Both the position numbers and the translations under genes were made by a program. A stretch of 64,000 bases of DNA, from positions 248,001 through 312,000 of the forward strand of contig NZ_CP100461.1 of assembly GCF_024228675.1 (NCBI RefSeq), written 5' to 3'. The notes beneath the pieces were generated by a model that worked only from the letters and a program-made list of their open reading frames with translations, did no database searches and was not told the origin of the DNA. Positions 25,719 through 33,498 of the stretch are shown here, piece after piece. Source of the DNA: Salinigranum marinum. GTDB lineage: Archaea > Halobacteriota > Halobacteria > Halobacteriales > Haloferacaceae. Within the stretch, counting starts at the first letter, position 1. The number at the start of each line of letters is the position of its first letter.

Positions 25719-25738
25719 ATCTTAGAAATATCTAAGAT
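25719..25738. promoter_or_regulatory. Palindromic operator in the arsR-arsD intergenic region
   Basis: atcttaga (25719-25726) and tctaagat (25731-25738) form a perfect inverted repeat with a four-base AT spacer. It lies 75 bases upstream of arsR and in the shared region with the divergent arsD. A dimeric ArsR would fit such a site, so control of both genes is inferred. Confidence 0.55.
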
Positions 25739-25812
25739 GACTTCAGAACAGATACTGAACCTTCGGAACTCGCTCCACAACGCTTAATCCCGTATCTGTT
25801 CAACCGTAGCGC

Positions 25813-26205
25813 ATGTCATCGACCGAGCGACTGCAGCGATATCTCGCAAGCGAACGGGGTGAGTGCGGTGATGGTGAGGTCACCGAACGACTAGCCGAAC
25901 TCGAAGAATGGGACGAGATCGCTGGCGGCCCAAATCTCGAAGAGGATGTCGGGGTGCTCTCAGCACTCGCCAACGAAACTCGGTACAAGATCGTCCGCAT
26001 TCTCCACGTGGCTGAGGAGGAACTCTGTGTCTGTGAGTTCTCTCCACTTCTCGACGTCAGCGACAGCGCAATAAGTCATGCCCTCTCCCAGCTCACAGAC
26101 GCCGGGTTACTCACCCGTCGAAAGGACGGGAAGTGGCGCAAGTACCGGGCTACGCCGAGAGCGAACGCTGTTCTCGTTGCACTCGACGGCTCACGGAAGT
26201 TGTGA
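25813..26205 (+). CDS. arsR: ArsR-family metalloregulator
   Basis: A 130-residue protein. The winged helix covers about residues 45-115: LSALANETRYKIVRIL, the As-binding motif ELCVCEF (two Cys spaced as in ArsR), recognition helix VSDSAISHALSQL, and wing TRRKDGKWRKYRATP. It is divergent from arsD-arsA, the usual ars arrangement. On binding As(III) it would release the shared operator. The N-terminal 40 residues, with CGDGE, are an extra acidic extension seen in some haloarchaeal ArsR proteins. Confidence 0.88.
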   Translation: MSSTERLQRYLASERGECGDGEVTERLAELEEWDEIAGGPNLEEDVGVLSALANETRYKIVRILHVAEEELCVCEFSPLLDVSDSAISHALSQLTDAGLLTRRKDGKWRKYRATPRANAVLVALDGSRKL

Positions 26206-26287
26206 TCGGTAGTCACCGACGCACGGGGTGTCCATGTACCGAATGTGGTCGTTCTGGCTCGATCGAGCAGCGCTCGTTGCTCGGAGA

Positions 26288-26500
26288 TTAATCACTCATG
26301 ATCTCAACCGAACACGAATGGTATTCGAGAGCGACAAACCGACGAGATGGCGCTGAATACCCACTTGAATCGCGAACTCGGGTGTCTGTTGTCGCTCCAC
26401 AAATTCCAACTCGATCCACTCGGTAAGTTCGCCGAGGCGGTCGATTTCGGGCATAGAACATTCGAACATCGACCGCCTCGGTCCTCACGTAACACGACAC
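26288..26500 (-). mobile_element. IS6-type transposase 5' fragment (relic)
   Basis: Reading leftward gives MPEIDRLGE, WIELEFVERQ and IQVGIQ, which equals the N-terminus of the IS6-type copy at 55.8 kb, after which the match is lost. A stray end of about 200 bases remains; not functional. Confidence 0.6.
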
Positions 26501-26547
26501 AGTATATTTGTCCCAAGGCTAATATGCTTATGCGAGAGAGCTACTGT

Positions 26548-27102
26548 ATGACCAACGCCCCCGCCGACGTGAACGAGCGCGTTACCGAGGAGTGGAAGTC
26601 CGAGACCACTCCCGGCGAGCGCGTCCGCACGGTAATGAAGCGGACGTACGAACCGCAGTCGGTTGCTGCGATCGCCGAGCGTGCGCTGACTTCAGCGACG
26701 ACCGCACGCAAGCACCTCGGCATCCTCACCGAGGACGGCTACGCTGAGGCAGTCACTCCCCCGGACAAGCGCGGGACGTGGTACAGACGTGCTCCCCGCT
26801 CGGTCGTCCTCGAACGTGCCCAGCAGATACTCGACTCGGTCGATGTCGAGACACTGTCGGCACGCGTCACGGAGCTTCGCGAAACCGTTCGTGAGTTCGA
26901 GGAACAGACAGGAGCAGAATCACCACGCGCCGCGGCCATCGCTGAAACGGATCTGGACTCGGAGACGATGACGGAGTGGCAGACAACACGTCGGAACCTG
27001 AAGCTCGCACGGGCTGCACTCGCGCTCGCGGACGCGACTGACGTTGTCGGAGACGACGCCGGATCGGACGGCCGGGGCGACCCGGCCGGTGTCATCGGCT
27101 AA
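26548..27102 (+). CDS. Winged-helix regulator of module 2
   Basis: A 184-residue protein from MTNAPADVNERV. The longer frame would read through the IS6 relic; in-frame ATGs at 26524 and 26530 are less likely. Helix-turn-helix SVAAIAERALTSATTARKHL and wing AVTPPDKRGTWYRRAP span about residues 40-90; a coiled-coil region (VTELRETVREFEEQ) follows. Paralogues are at 20.3 and 35.6 kb. A TATA-like tatattt with flanking atatt/aatat symmetry at about 26502-26523 is a likely self-operator. Confidence 0.72.
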   Translation: MTNAPADVNERVTEEWKSETTPGERVRTVMKRTYEPQSVAAIAERALTSATTARKHLGILTEDGYAEAVTPPDKRGTWYRRAPRSVVLERAQQILDSVDVETLSARVTELRETVREFEEQTGAESPRAAAIAETDLDSETMTEWQTTRRNLKLARAALALADATDVVGDDAGSDGRGDPAGVIG

Positions 27103-27105
27103 CCG

Positions 27106-27570
27106 ATGCGAGATACCGAATCTCACTCACTACGTGGCGCTATCGACGCTGGCGCACTCCACGACTTTCGCTCCGAGTTCGAGCGCCTCGACCCACTCGC
27201 GAGCGGCGTGCTGGACGACCCACTGAGTCCCAGTGAACTGCGTCTCCAGCTAGATGACGGGATTGGCGAGGCGACGAGTGCGACCATCACCGTCCGGTGG
27301 TCAGTGCGAGACGATTACAACGTTCACTACAGCGACGACACGGATCGAGATCTCCGATGGGACGTGCATCCACACGACTACACCGACCCCAACGGTGACG
27401 GTCACTACCACCCACCGCCGAACGCATCAAGCGACGACGGTGAGGTCAAAGCGTCCTGTATCAGGGTGACGGAATTTGTCCTCGTCGCTCGCGCTGTCCA
27501 TCAGTTGTGGCGGGCCGGGTACGACAGCGGGACTGTCGATCCACTCAACGACGCGAACAATCCACCGTAG
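27106..27570 (+). CDS. Partner protein of HTH module 2
   Basis: A 154-residue protein that starts three bases after the regulator stop. Key region: ITVRWSVRDDYNVHYSDD, RWDVHPHDYTDPNGDGHYHPPP. The Tyr, Trp-x-x-His and His-x-His-Pro-Pro pattern recurs in the partners at 19.9 and 36.1 kb despite low overall identity. An acidic fold with possible metal-binding or catalytic His residues is likely. A TumE-like toxin role is an inference. Confidence 0.6.
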   Translation: MRDTESHSLRGAIDAGALHDFRSEFERLDPLASGVLDDPLSPSELRLQLDDGIGEATSATITVRWSVRDDYNVHYSDDTDRDLRWDVHPHDYTDPNGDGHYHPPPNASSDDGEVKASCIRVTEFVLVARAVHQLWRAGYDSGTVDPLNDANNPP

Positions 27571-27744
27571 GCGCTGTCTCCAGAGCACTCTGGTGGTGTC
27601 GTTGGTTTCCGAGGCTGCCGCTGACAGTCCTCGTCTGAGCGCCACGGTGAATACTTGACGGACACGCGACGTGGTTTCGGGTCCAAGGGGCAAAGACGAG
27701 CCATCCACCGAAGGTATAACAGCCGAGAACCCCCTACTGAACGT

Positions 27745-28020
27745 ATGAGCATTACCCGCGACGACGATATGCTCGGTGGTGAGCCACGAATCGATGGCAC
27801 ACGAGTCGGGGTTCGACACGTCGCGGCGCGGGTAATCGACAGTGGCCAGTCGCCCGCGCACGTCGCGGATCAGATCGATGTCTCGCTCGCGAGTGTCTAT
27901 GAGGCGCTGTCGTACTACTACGCCCACCTCGACGAACTGCGCGAGTTCGAACGTGAGAACACAGAGGCGTTCGAGCGTGTTCGAGAGTCGTCGGTAAAAC
28001 CGAAAGAGACCGTCCGGTGA
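27745..28020 (+). CDS. DUF433 antitoxin-like DNA-binding protein
   Basis: A 91-residue protein from MSITRDDDMLGGEPRI. The DUF433 motif is GGEPRIDGTRVGVRHVA followed by SPAHVADQIDVSLASVYEAL, an HTH-like region. Such proteins act as antitoxins to DUF5615 PIN-like nucleases. Its stop overlaps the GTG of the next gene (GTGA), the usual layout for this pair. An upstream extension of the frame lacks family similarity and was rejected. Confidence 0.85.
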   Translation: MSITRDDDMLGGEPRIDGTRVGVRHVAARVIDSGQSPAHVADQIDVSLASVYEALSYYYAHLDELREFERENTEAFERVRESSVKPKETVR

Positions 28021-28631
28021 CTGGCGTCCGGATTCTCCTCGACGAACACGTCGGCCGAGTCTTCGAACGCGTCTTCCGAGAACGAGGCCACGACGTCACG
28101 CAGGCCAAAGACCAGTTCGGAGAACGAACGAGCGACGCGGAACTGGTCGCGTAGTGTGGTGAGCACGACATATTCCCGGTGACGAACAACGCGAAGGACT
28201 TCGAGCCACTGCACCACGAATACGACCACGCGGGCATCCTTCTATACTACGAACAGGGACTTCCCAATACCGACCCCGAAGGCCTCGCACGAGCAGTGGA
28301 TGAGGTACTCAATCAGTATAGGCTGGCCGGAATCGAAAATCGACTCGTCGACCTTGGCGAGTGGTACGAGTGGCTTCACCAGGAGTGCCCGTCCCGCAGA
28401 TACACCCTGTACAGGCGGTTCGAGGCGACTGCCTCGGGGCTTGCCTCGAGGCGATTCACGGGCGTCGAGTGGTTGCTAGTCCGATTGACGCGAGCACAGC
28501 CTGACTCTGTGCGGCTAGAAGATCGTCGAGATTTCGTAGCCCCAGTCGTAGTCTTCGACAACGACGGTATCGAGGTAGTCGTTCGGATCGAGGCCGTGTT
28601 GCCGAAGTTCCTCGATAGCTGCGTCCAATGA
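28017..28631 (+). pseudogene. DUF5615 PIN-like toxin broken by an in-frame TAG
   Basis: From GTG 28017 the frame reads VRILLDEHVGRVFERV and HDVTQAKDQFGERTSD, meets TAG at 28152-28154 and continues in frame as CGEHDIFPVTNNAKDFEPLHH. The two halves form one DUF5615 domain (Asp near the N-terminus, TNNAKDF). The TAG falls where the family normally has Trp (TGG to TAG is one base). The frame then runs on past the usual domain end (about 28380) into a non-homologous tail. The toxin is probably inactive, or rarely read through. Confidence 0.7.
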
Positions 28632-29750
28632 CCAGTCGAGTGAGCCTGTCTCGCTCTCGGCGTCGAAGGAAATGGACTCGAGCGGGAGTGTCGAAGGGTC
28701 GTCACTCCCAGTCACTGCTTCCAGCAGGTCGTCGTCGACAGCATCGTTGGGTTGATGGAACGAGTACGCTCGACCGTCGTCGGTATCTGTGGGCGAGAGG
28801 AAGAAACAGTAGGTCTCGTACTCGCCGTTGAGTTCGTGACGACGCATCCGGACCGCGTCGGGGTCGCTCTTGGTGAGTCGGTGAATCGCGACGGTCTTCG
28901 TCCGGTACAATGCCCGCTTCCGTGTCGAGGAGGCTCGCGCTTCTGCACCCTGCCCAGTCTGATACGCGGTATCCGCTTGCTCGCCAAACTGTTTCGCGTA
29001 GCGATTAATCGTGTGCACCGCCTGAAGAACGTCGTCCTCGTGCGGAAGTGGTTCGAGTTCGGTGTATTCGATCTCGGGGTGTCGTGGCAGTGTGGGGTCG
29101 ATATCGAGCGTCCGAGTGTCGATGTTCGGCTCTTCGGGCAACTCAGCGAGGTCGTCCAGTACCTCGACACGAGCGATCTCGCCGAGTGCGATTCGGTCGA
29201 ACCCCTGGGGGTCGCGTGCGGCCTCTGCACAGAGCGCGTACACCGACACCGTCGGCCGCTCGAACGGCACATGCGGCCGTGCCTGAGAATCGTCGGGTGC
29301 ACTGTCAGCCCACTCGGTGATGAGGGGCGAATCGTCGGGGATGCCGTCGAGGTGGTCATACGACAGGTCGCTTGTGTTGTCGAGGTCTGCGAGTCCGTGT
29401 TCGCGACTCGCCCAGACTTCGAGACGGCGCTGTGGGTCCGTGAACGGCGATTCGAGGTCCACGTCCTCCGCGTGCCAGTGTTTTTCGAGGCCGATCCGTC
29501 GCCACTCCGATTCGGGGACATGGATACCGCTGAAACTCGCGAGCGTGAGGCCACCATCTTCGATATCGGCCTGTTCGATCACTGCGTCGAGAGATGAAAG
29601 CGGAATCGTGTCCGTTTCCACGCCCGTGCGGTTCCGGTAGGGGCTCGTCGGAATCGTTGCCTCTTCGTCGACGAGGAAGATCCGGACTGGTGACCCCACG
29701 TGTGTCACAAGCAGATGGGCGATTTTATCGGGAGGATGGCGATCGGTCAT
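28515..29750 (-). CDS. Large acidic protein of unknown function
   Basis: A 411-residue acidic protein from MTDRHPPDKIAHLLVTHVG. Predicted features: a beta-rich N-terminal domain (PVRIFLVDEEATI), a central region with ERPTVSVYALCAEAARDP, a charged helix QAVHTINRYAKQFGEQADTA with RKRALYRTKTVAIHRL (about residues 250-300), and a C-terminal half that includes EYETYCFFLSPTDTDDGRAY. No transmembrane or signal segments. Its 3' end overlaps the decayed toxin tail on the opposite strand. It lies beside the RelB/TROVE region but no shared role can be shown. Confidence 0.65.
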   Translation of the reverse strand: MTDRHPPDKIAHLLVTHVGSPVRIFLVDEEATIPTSPYRNRTGVETDTIPLSSLDAVIEQADIEDGGLTLASFSGIHVPESEWRRIGLEKHWHAEDVDLESPFTDPQRRLEVWASREHGLADLDNTSDLSYDHLDGIPDDSPLITEWADSAPDDSQARPHVPFERPTVSVYALCAEAARDPQGFDRIALGEIARVEVLDDLAELPEEPNIDTRTLDIDPTLPRHPEIEYTELEPLPHEDDVLQAVHTINRYAKQFGEQADTAYQTGQGAEARASSTRKRALYRTKTVAIHRLTKSDPDAVRMRRHELNGEYETYCFFLSPTDTDDGRAYSFHQPNDAVDDDLLEAVTGSDDPSTLPLESISFDAESETGSLDWSLDAAIEELRQHGLDPNDYLDTVVVEDYDWGYEISTIF

Positions 29751-29845
29751 CAGGGAGGACGTTGCTCGTCATCCGGTATTAACCTCATCAGCACCCGAGG
29801 ACGGAAGTCTCCACGCACAAATCTACAGGCGGAACAGGCCGAGTG

Positions 29846-29922
29846 CCTCGGGGTCGTACGGAAATCAATGATTTCCGTGATGACGAGAGAGCTTTGCTCT
29901 CTCGAACCACTTGACCCCGAGG
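29846..29922. ncRNA. Three-helix structured end of an IS605-type element
   Basis: An outer stem cctcggggtc (29846-29855) with gaccccgagg (29913-29922) encloses two hairpins: cggaaatca/tgatttccg (29859-29877) and cgagagagc/gctctctcg (29884-29904, loop ttt). All helices are perfect. It lies just beyond the stop of a decayed tnpA with no tnpB in between, so it probably is the element's right end and the scaffold of its guide RNA, left as a solo unit. Confidence 0.55.
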
Positions 29923-29941
29923 GTGAAAACCGTACACTCCG

Positions 29942-30190
29942 CTAAACGTGTTCCGTTCGCTCGATATACTGCTCAATCGTGTCGGTCAAAACATCGCCTG
30001 CCGTCCTCACGTAGTACGATTTTTCCCAGAACCCACCACCCCACAGGTACTCCTCTAAGAACGGTTCGTGCGGTTCCCACATCTCCCGTGCCGTGATGCT
30101 CTTGACTGTCCGGACAATCTCGCTCGGTGCGTGCTTCGAATGGGCTGACGGAACTGGTGTACGTGGTCGGGCGAGGTGTGCAACGATAGG
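29942..30190 (-). pseudogene. IS200/IS605 TnpA (Y1 HUH transposase) fragment
   Basis: The C-terminal half of TnpA: SEIVRTVKSITAREMW, LEEYLWGGGFWEKSYYV and the helix DTIEQYIERT. The HUH metal motif (PDHVHQF) is present at about 30160 in another frame, so a frameshift separates it. The N-terminal strand and about 50 residues are missing. The fragment is fused in frame to a toxin relic. Confidence 0.65.
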
Positions 30191-30385
30191 TCCGGGAGAT
30201 ATGCATTCGAAACCGGTCACAGCGCACGTCACTCGGGAGTTTCTCTTTGTCCCCACGACCCCGCCCTGAGTACGGGTTCGCTGCCAAAAGCCCAATTTCT
30301 CCGTGCAAATGCGCTCGGTCTTCTCGTCGGCAACATCGAGAAACTCGCGGGTCTTTTCACCGAGCAGGACGTCGTACTCAGACAT
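30191..30385 (-). pseudogene. RelE-type toxin, frameshifted
   Basis: It begins MSEYDVLLGEKTREFL and DEKTERICTE at 30385, then the coding sequence moves to another frame near 30300 (LLAANPYSGRGRGDKEKL, RCDRFRMHISRTY). Put together this is a RelE/ParE-like toxin that ends where the TnpA fragment begins. An eight-base overlap links it with the antitoxin gene. The toxin cannot be made as one chain. Confidence 0.65.
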
Positions 30386-30569
30386 CCTCGAGTGGCGTCA
30401 ACTCGTCGCTATCGGCCTCCTCCAACGTCTGGAATCGCTGCTCGAGTTCCTGTCGCCGTCGATGTTGCGCCAGCTCTTTCAGGAGGTCGTCGTACGTCTG
30501 GCCCGGCTCTTTGAGTTCGTGGAGTTCCTTGCGCGTCTCTTCAGTCACCAGAAAATATTTGTCGGCCAA
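30378..30569 (-). CDS. RelB-like antitoxin (orphaned)
   Basis: A 63-residue protein: a short ribbon MADKYFLVTEETRKELHEL, then a charged helix LKELAQHRRRQELEQRF and an acidic tail. It has the size and pattern of haloarchaeal antitoxins paired with RelE. The frame is intact although its toxin is broken. It may still bind its promoter. Confidence 0.7.
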   Translation of the reverse strand: MADKYFLVTEETRKELHELKEPGQTYDDLLKELAQHRRRQELEQRFQTLEEADSDELTPLEDV

Positions 30570-30689
30570 TATGTTCTGTCAGTCCGTGCAGGGCTGATAG
30601 TCTTAACAGTTCCTCCAGCCGAGTTACTAATCGAGCTGCTGGATTCCCGTTCGATGAGAGATCGCCTGACGGGTGGTGCTCGGGACGGG

Positions 30690-30983
30690 TCATCCGATCC
30701 GTCCGATCGACTCAAGCCCGGGGACCTCGGCAAGGCGCGCTCTCAGCTCCGAATCACCCATCGGTGTAAGCCACCGAAGAGTGATTCCGACGGTGATGAT
30801 CGTGGCCGAAAGCTGTGGCTCGATACTGTGCAGTTCGTCGATCGATACGTCATCGATCTTCCTGGGCTGTGAGAGACGCTCCTCGGCGTTGGCGACGAGG
30901 TCACCGTCCGCGCCGCAGGGGATACGGATCGTCACGACAGCCGTTGTCGTCGGTTCTGGGTCGTTGGTGTGGAGTATCGCCAT
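30690..30983 (-). CDS. 97-residue protein downstream of the Ro/TROVE gene
   Basis: Starts MAILHTNDPEPTTTAVV. It has beta strands TAVVTIRIPCG and LSATIITVGITLRW around an acidic helix (NAEERLSQPRKIDD, SIDELHSIEP), a small alpha-beta fold of ferredoxin-like type by appearance. It follows the Ro/TROVE gene and a tRNA-like element on the same strand (70 bases after the latter), so it is likely co-transcribed. No family recognised; a role with RNA or with the Ro protein is only suggested by position. Confidence 0.6.
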   Translation of the reverse strand: MAILHTNDPEPTTTAVVTIRIPCGADGDLVANAEERLSQPRKIDDVSIDELHSIEPQLSATIITVGITLRWLTPMGDSELRARLAEVPGLESIGRIG

Positions 30984-31052
30984 AATCTAAACTCCGTTGA
31001 GGAGCACCTCACGGGCTTCACGGGCTGGGTGTGCCACGGGCTGTGCTCCGAG

Positions 31053-31125
31053 TGCGCGAGGGACGATTCGAACGCCCGTCTCGGTCGTGGCCCGACCGCG
31101 TGTTACCGAATTACACTACTCGCGC
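31053..31125 (-). tRNA. tRNA-like element, Gly(GCC)-like, lacking U33
   Basis: A full cloverleaf is possible: acceptor GCGCGAG/CTCGCGC, D-stem GTGT/ACAC with GG in the loop, anticodon stem CGGTC/GACCG, T-stem GGGCG/CGTCC with loop TTCGAAT, discriminator A. The anticodon loop is GGGCCAC, so position 33 is G instead of the universal U and the anticodon would be GCC. It lies 27 bases after the Ro gene stop, on the same strand. Confidence 0.6.
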
Positions 31126-31151
31126 TCGAGAAAGAACACACAAAGAAACCG

Positions 31152-32681
31152 TTATGTGGGCTCGAATGCGTCGATATCGTCGATGACCTGCATCGGGTTC
31201 TCGGCGTGCGTGATGAACGAAAGGACGGTCTCCGACCAGCCAGAGACGTTGTAGACGTTCTCGTAGCCCTCCGGCGTCACCAAGTCGCCGTAGGATGCGA
31301 GGTCGACGAGGTACAACGCAGTGTCGGACGCAACCTCGTCCCGATAGGCGTCAAACGCCGTCTTGACCGTCTGGTCATCGCGCGCCGTGAACGGCGTGCT
31401 GTCCCAGATCTGCATATCGGTGATGACGACGATGCGTTCGACAGGCGCACCCCGCTCACGAAGGTGCTCCAGTGGCTTCCATCCGTTCGTCGAGTTCCCG
31501 ACGTCCTCGTCGATGGCCAGCACCGCCGCTTGGCGCTGCAGCACTGGCGTGTCGACGTGCATCGGAACGGTCTGGAAGTCGTCACCGAAGCCACCGACTT
31601 CGGCACCCTGGTCGGCGAGGATCGCACCGAACAATGCCCCGATCTCCTTGAGCCTGAGCGTGCTGTGCGTGGATAGTGGGTGGCCCATCGACCCCGACAG
31701 ATCGACGGCGACGAACGTGTCGCCGAATCCATCAGGCACCGTCTCGACCGCGACGTCGATTGCGTCTTCCAGCCATCGTTCGACTGCGGGAGCGTGGACA
31801 TCTGCGGCCTGAAGCGCAGTGTACGCCTGGTAGTACCGGAACGGGTACAGCGGGGCGTGGCGCACCGCCTCCAGATCGAGGTGGCTCACGACGGTGTCTT
31901 CGTCAACGCCGGCTTCGAGCATGTTCCGAAGGTTCCGGATCGACGCGAAGATCGGCAGCGTGTACGCGTCGTCCTCGATGAGCGTTTCCCAGGCGTCCCT
32001 GGTGTTGCCGCGCTCGGAGATGACTGTCTCCCACGTGTTCGGCGACGGCAGTGGGTCAACGTCGGGATAGTCGTCAAGGCCGCCGCACACGAACCGCTCG
32101 AACAGGACGTCCTGCTCGTCATCAACGGGCTCGGGATGGACTCGATTGAACACGTCGTGCAGCGTCACCTCGCGTCGTGACAGCTCGTACTTGCCGAGGG
32201 TGTACGCGTCGGCCATCGAGACGAGTGCGTCCTCGATACCGCGTCGAAGCGGCCACGGGGCAGTTCCGCCGAACAGCTGGTCGTGGATCGCGAGGGCAGT
32301 CGCCGTCTCGTCCATCCGCTGGATGATCGCCGGTGCCCACTCGCGGATGAGCGACTCGGGAGAGTCGTCCTTGAACCGGTCGTCGTTGGCTGCCAGTACG
32401 AGCAGGACTTGTGGGATGTCCCGTAGATGGAGTTCCTGCCGCGCGTACGCAGCGAGCTTCAGGACGAACTCCGGGTCCTCGTCTGCCGCGGCATCGAACC
32501 GTCGGACGACAGCAGCGAGTTGTTCGTCATCGGCCTCGTAGAACGAGCCCTCCAGCAGTTGGTTGATCGTGCGCTTGTACAGTGCGAGTCGGGGGTCGGC
32601 AGGCTCGAACGCTTCCCCACCTTCGTCGTTGGTGGTTCGCGTCGCCTCCGCGACCGTTTGTGTTGGCTTGTTGAATTCCAT
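31152..32681 (-). CDS. Ro60/TROVE-domain RNA-binding protein
   Basis: A 509-residue protein. Residues 25-335 form the HEAT-like TROVE ring (DPRLALYKRTINQLL, DPEFVLKLAAYARQELHLRD, LPSPNTWETVISERGN, ASIRNLRNMLEAGV). Residues 335-505 are a von Willebrand A domain with an intact MIDAS (AVDLSGSM, and IVVITDMQIW). Ro proteins bind the ends of misfolded RNAs in the ring and tRNA-like Y RNAs on its outside. Starts at ATG 32681, 69 bases after a tRNA-Arg. It lies inside a same-strand array of tRNA-like elements, which may be its RNA partners. No rtcB is seen here. Confidence 0.9.
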   Translation of the reverse strand: MEFNKPTQTVAEATRTTNDEGGEAFEPADPRLALYKRTINQLLEGSFYEADDEQLAAVVRRFDAAADEDPEFVLKLAAYARQELHLRDIPQVLLVLAANDDRFKDDSPESLIREWAPAIIQRMDETATALAIHDQLFGGTAPWPLRRGIEDALVSMADAYTLGKYELSRREVTLHDVFNRVHPEPVDDEQDVLFERFVCGGLDDYPDVDPLPSPNTWETVISERGNTRDAWETLIEDDAYTLPIFASIRNLRNMLEAGVDEDTVVSHLDLEAVRHAPLYPFRYYQAYTALQAADVHAPAVERWLEDAIDVAVETVPDGFGDTFVAVDLSGSMGHPLSTHSTLRLKEIGALFGAILADQGAEVGGFGDDFQTVPMHVDTPVLQRQAAVLAIDEDVGNSTNGWKPLEHLRERGAPVERIVVITDMQIWDSTPFTARDDQTVKTAFDAYRDEVASDTALYLVDLASYGDLVTPEGYENVYNVSGWSETVLSFITHAENPMQVIDDIDAFEPT

Positions 32682-32749
32682 ACTATCATTTGGAGCCGCA
32701 ACAGGCGACTCCGATACCGGTGCTACTCACACGACGTGCGAGCAGCGAA

Positions 32750-32824
32750 CGTCCCCGACACGATTCGAACGTGCGGCACCCGGCTTCGAAGGCCGGTGCT
32801 CTGTCCTACCTGAGCTACGGGGAC
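32750..32824 (-). tRNA. tRNA-Arg(UCG)
   Basis: Canonical fold: acceptor GTCCCCG/CGGGGAC, D-stem GCTC/GAGC, anticodon stem CCGGC/GCCGG with loop CTTCGAA (U33 present, anticodon TCG), T-stem GCACG/CGTGT with loop TTCGAAT, discriminator G. It looks more like a bacterial or viral tRNA than the usual haloarchaeal tRNA-Arg. It is the last array member before the Ro gene. Confidence 0.85.
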
Positions 32825-32832
32825 ACGGACGT

Positions 32833-32852
32833 GGCCGGAAAACTGTTTGAGC
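32833..32852 (-). repeat. Array leader motif, copy 1
   Basis: On the minus strand the stretch preceding tRNA-Arg reads with core ACAGTTTTCCGG. The same core precedes the elements at 32950-33030 (33029-33051) and, as TCAGTTTCTCGACC, at 33109-33184 (33181-33198). A repeated leader upstream of each unit suggests unit duplication or a processing or promoter signal. Confidence 0.45.
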
Positions 32853-32949
32853 CTGGACAGCGTGCTACCAGATCACACGACGGGAGGAGAGGGATTCCAC
32901 CACCGGAAGACGCAAGCGTCTTCGGAGCCCTGCCTCGCTTTCGCTCGGC

Positions 32950-33030
32950 AGGACGGCGGGATTCGAACCGAACGTCCGGCTCTTGAGGCGAAGGATGGCT
33001 CCACCTCGACGGCCACGGCATGAGTGGCGG
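32950..33030 (-). ncRNA. Degenerate tRNA-like element
   Basis: A T-loop (TTCGAAT, 32961-32967 on the complement) and a Leu-like loop CTCAAGA are present, but the T-stem has mismatches and no acceptor stem forms. Its middle part shares CCGTCGAGGTGGAGC with the next element (CCGTCGAGTTGGAGC), and it has the same leader, so the two are relatives in different states of change. Confidence 0.4.
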
Positions 33031-33108
33031 CGACCGGAAAACTGTCGGAGCGGGATCCGGTGTCGAGAGCACCCTCGTGCTCTCTTTGTCCGGGGTGTTC
33101 TCGATGGA

Positions 33109-33184
33109 TGGGACCACCGACAGGATTTGAACCTGCGAGTTCCTGGCGAAGCAACGCTCCAACTCGACGGTCGCCACGGGCGGT
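33109..33184 (-). ncRNA. tRNA-like element with encoded CCA and aberrant anticodon region
   Basis: Acceptor ACCGCC(C)/(C)GGTGGT, T-stem GCAGG/CCTGT with loop TTCAAAT, discriminator C and an encoded CCA. The 39 bases between acceptor and T-arm do not form normal D and anticodon arms. Instead CGAGTT/AACTCG or GGCGA/TCGCC pairings are possible. It resembles a tRNA half (minihelix) carrying an alternative arm. Confidence 0.45.
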
Positions 33185-33193
33185 CGAGAAACT

Positions 33194-33253
33194 GACGGTG
33201 CGATGGGCTATGACTCCCATTGTGGGCCTTGCGGGCTGAAGGAACGCACCGTC
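33194..33253 (-). ncRNA. Structured 60-nt element in the tRNA-like array
   Basis: A perfect nine-base stem gacggtgcg/cgcaccgtc (33194-33202 and 33245-33253) encloses two small hairpins (CCTT/AAGG and CCCA/TGGG on the minus strand). The result is a compact junction without a T-loop consensus. Confidence 0.4.
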
Positions 33254-33348
33254 TCGCCGACTGTCCGCTGGGGGGAACCGACAGCAAGCGCGTACCGATC
33301 CGTGTCGCTACCTCAATGGTACGACGCTGTCCACTGTCGATTCCCGAG

Positions 33349-33425
33349 TGCTCCCGAGGGGAATCGAACCCCCCGAACTCCAGTTCGAAGGACTGGCGTC
33401 TCTCGCCAACGGAGACTCCGGGAGC
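33349..33425 (-). tRNA. tRNA-like element, Glu(UUC)-like, with C33
   Basis: Full cloverleaf: acceptor GCTCCCG/CGGGAGC, D-stem GTCT/AGAC with TTGG in the loop, anticodon stem CCAGT/ACTGG, T-stem GGGGG/CCCCT with loop TTCGATT, discriminator A. The loop is CCTTCGA, giving C at position 33 and a nominal TTC anticodon. The D-arm and flanks match the element at 34740-34815, so the two are paralogues. Confidence 0.6.
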
Positions 33426-33498
33426 AGCTTCGTCAGTCAGATGTCACGAGGGAGACACCGGCATCGGTACTCAAATCACGGTCGAAGAGAGCACGGGT

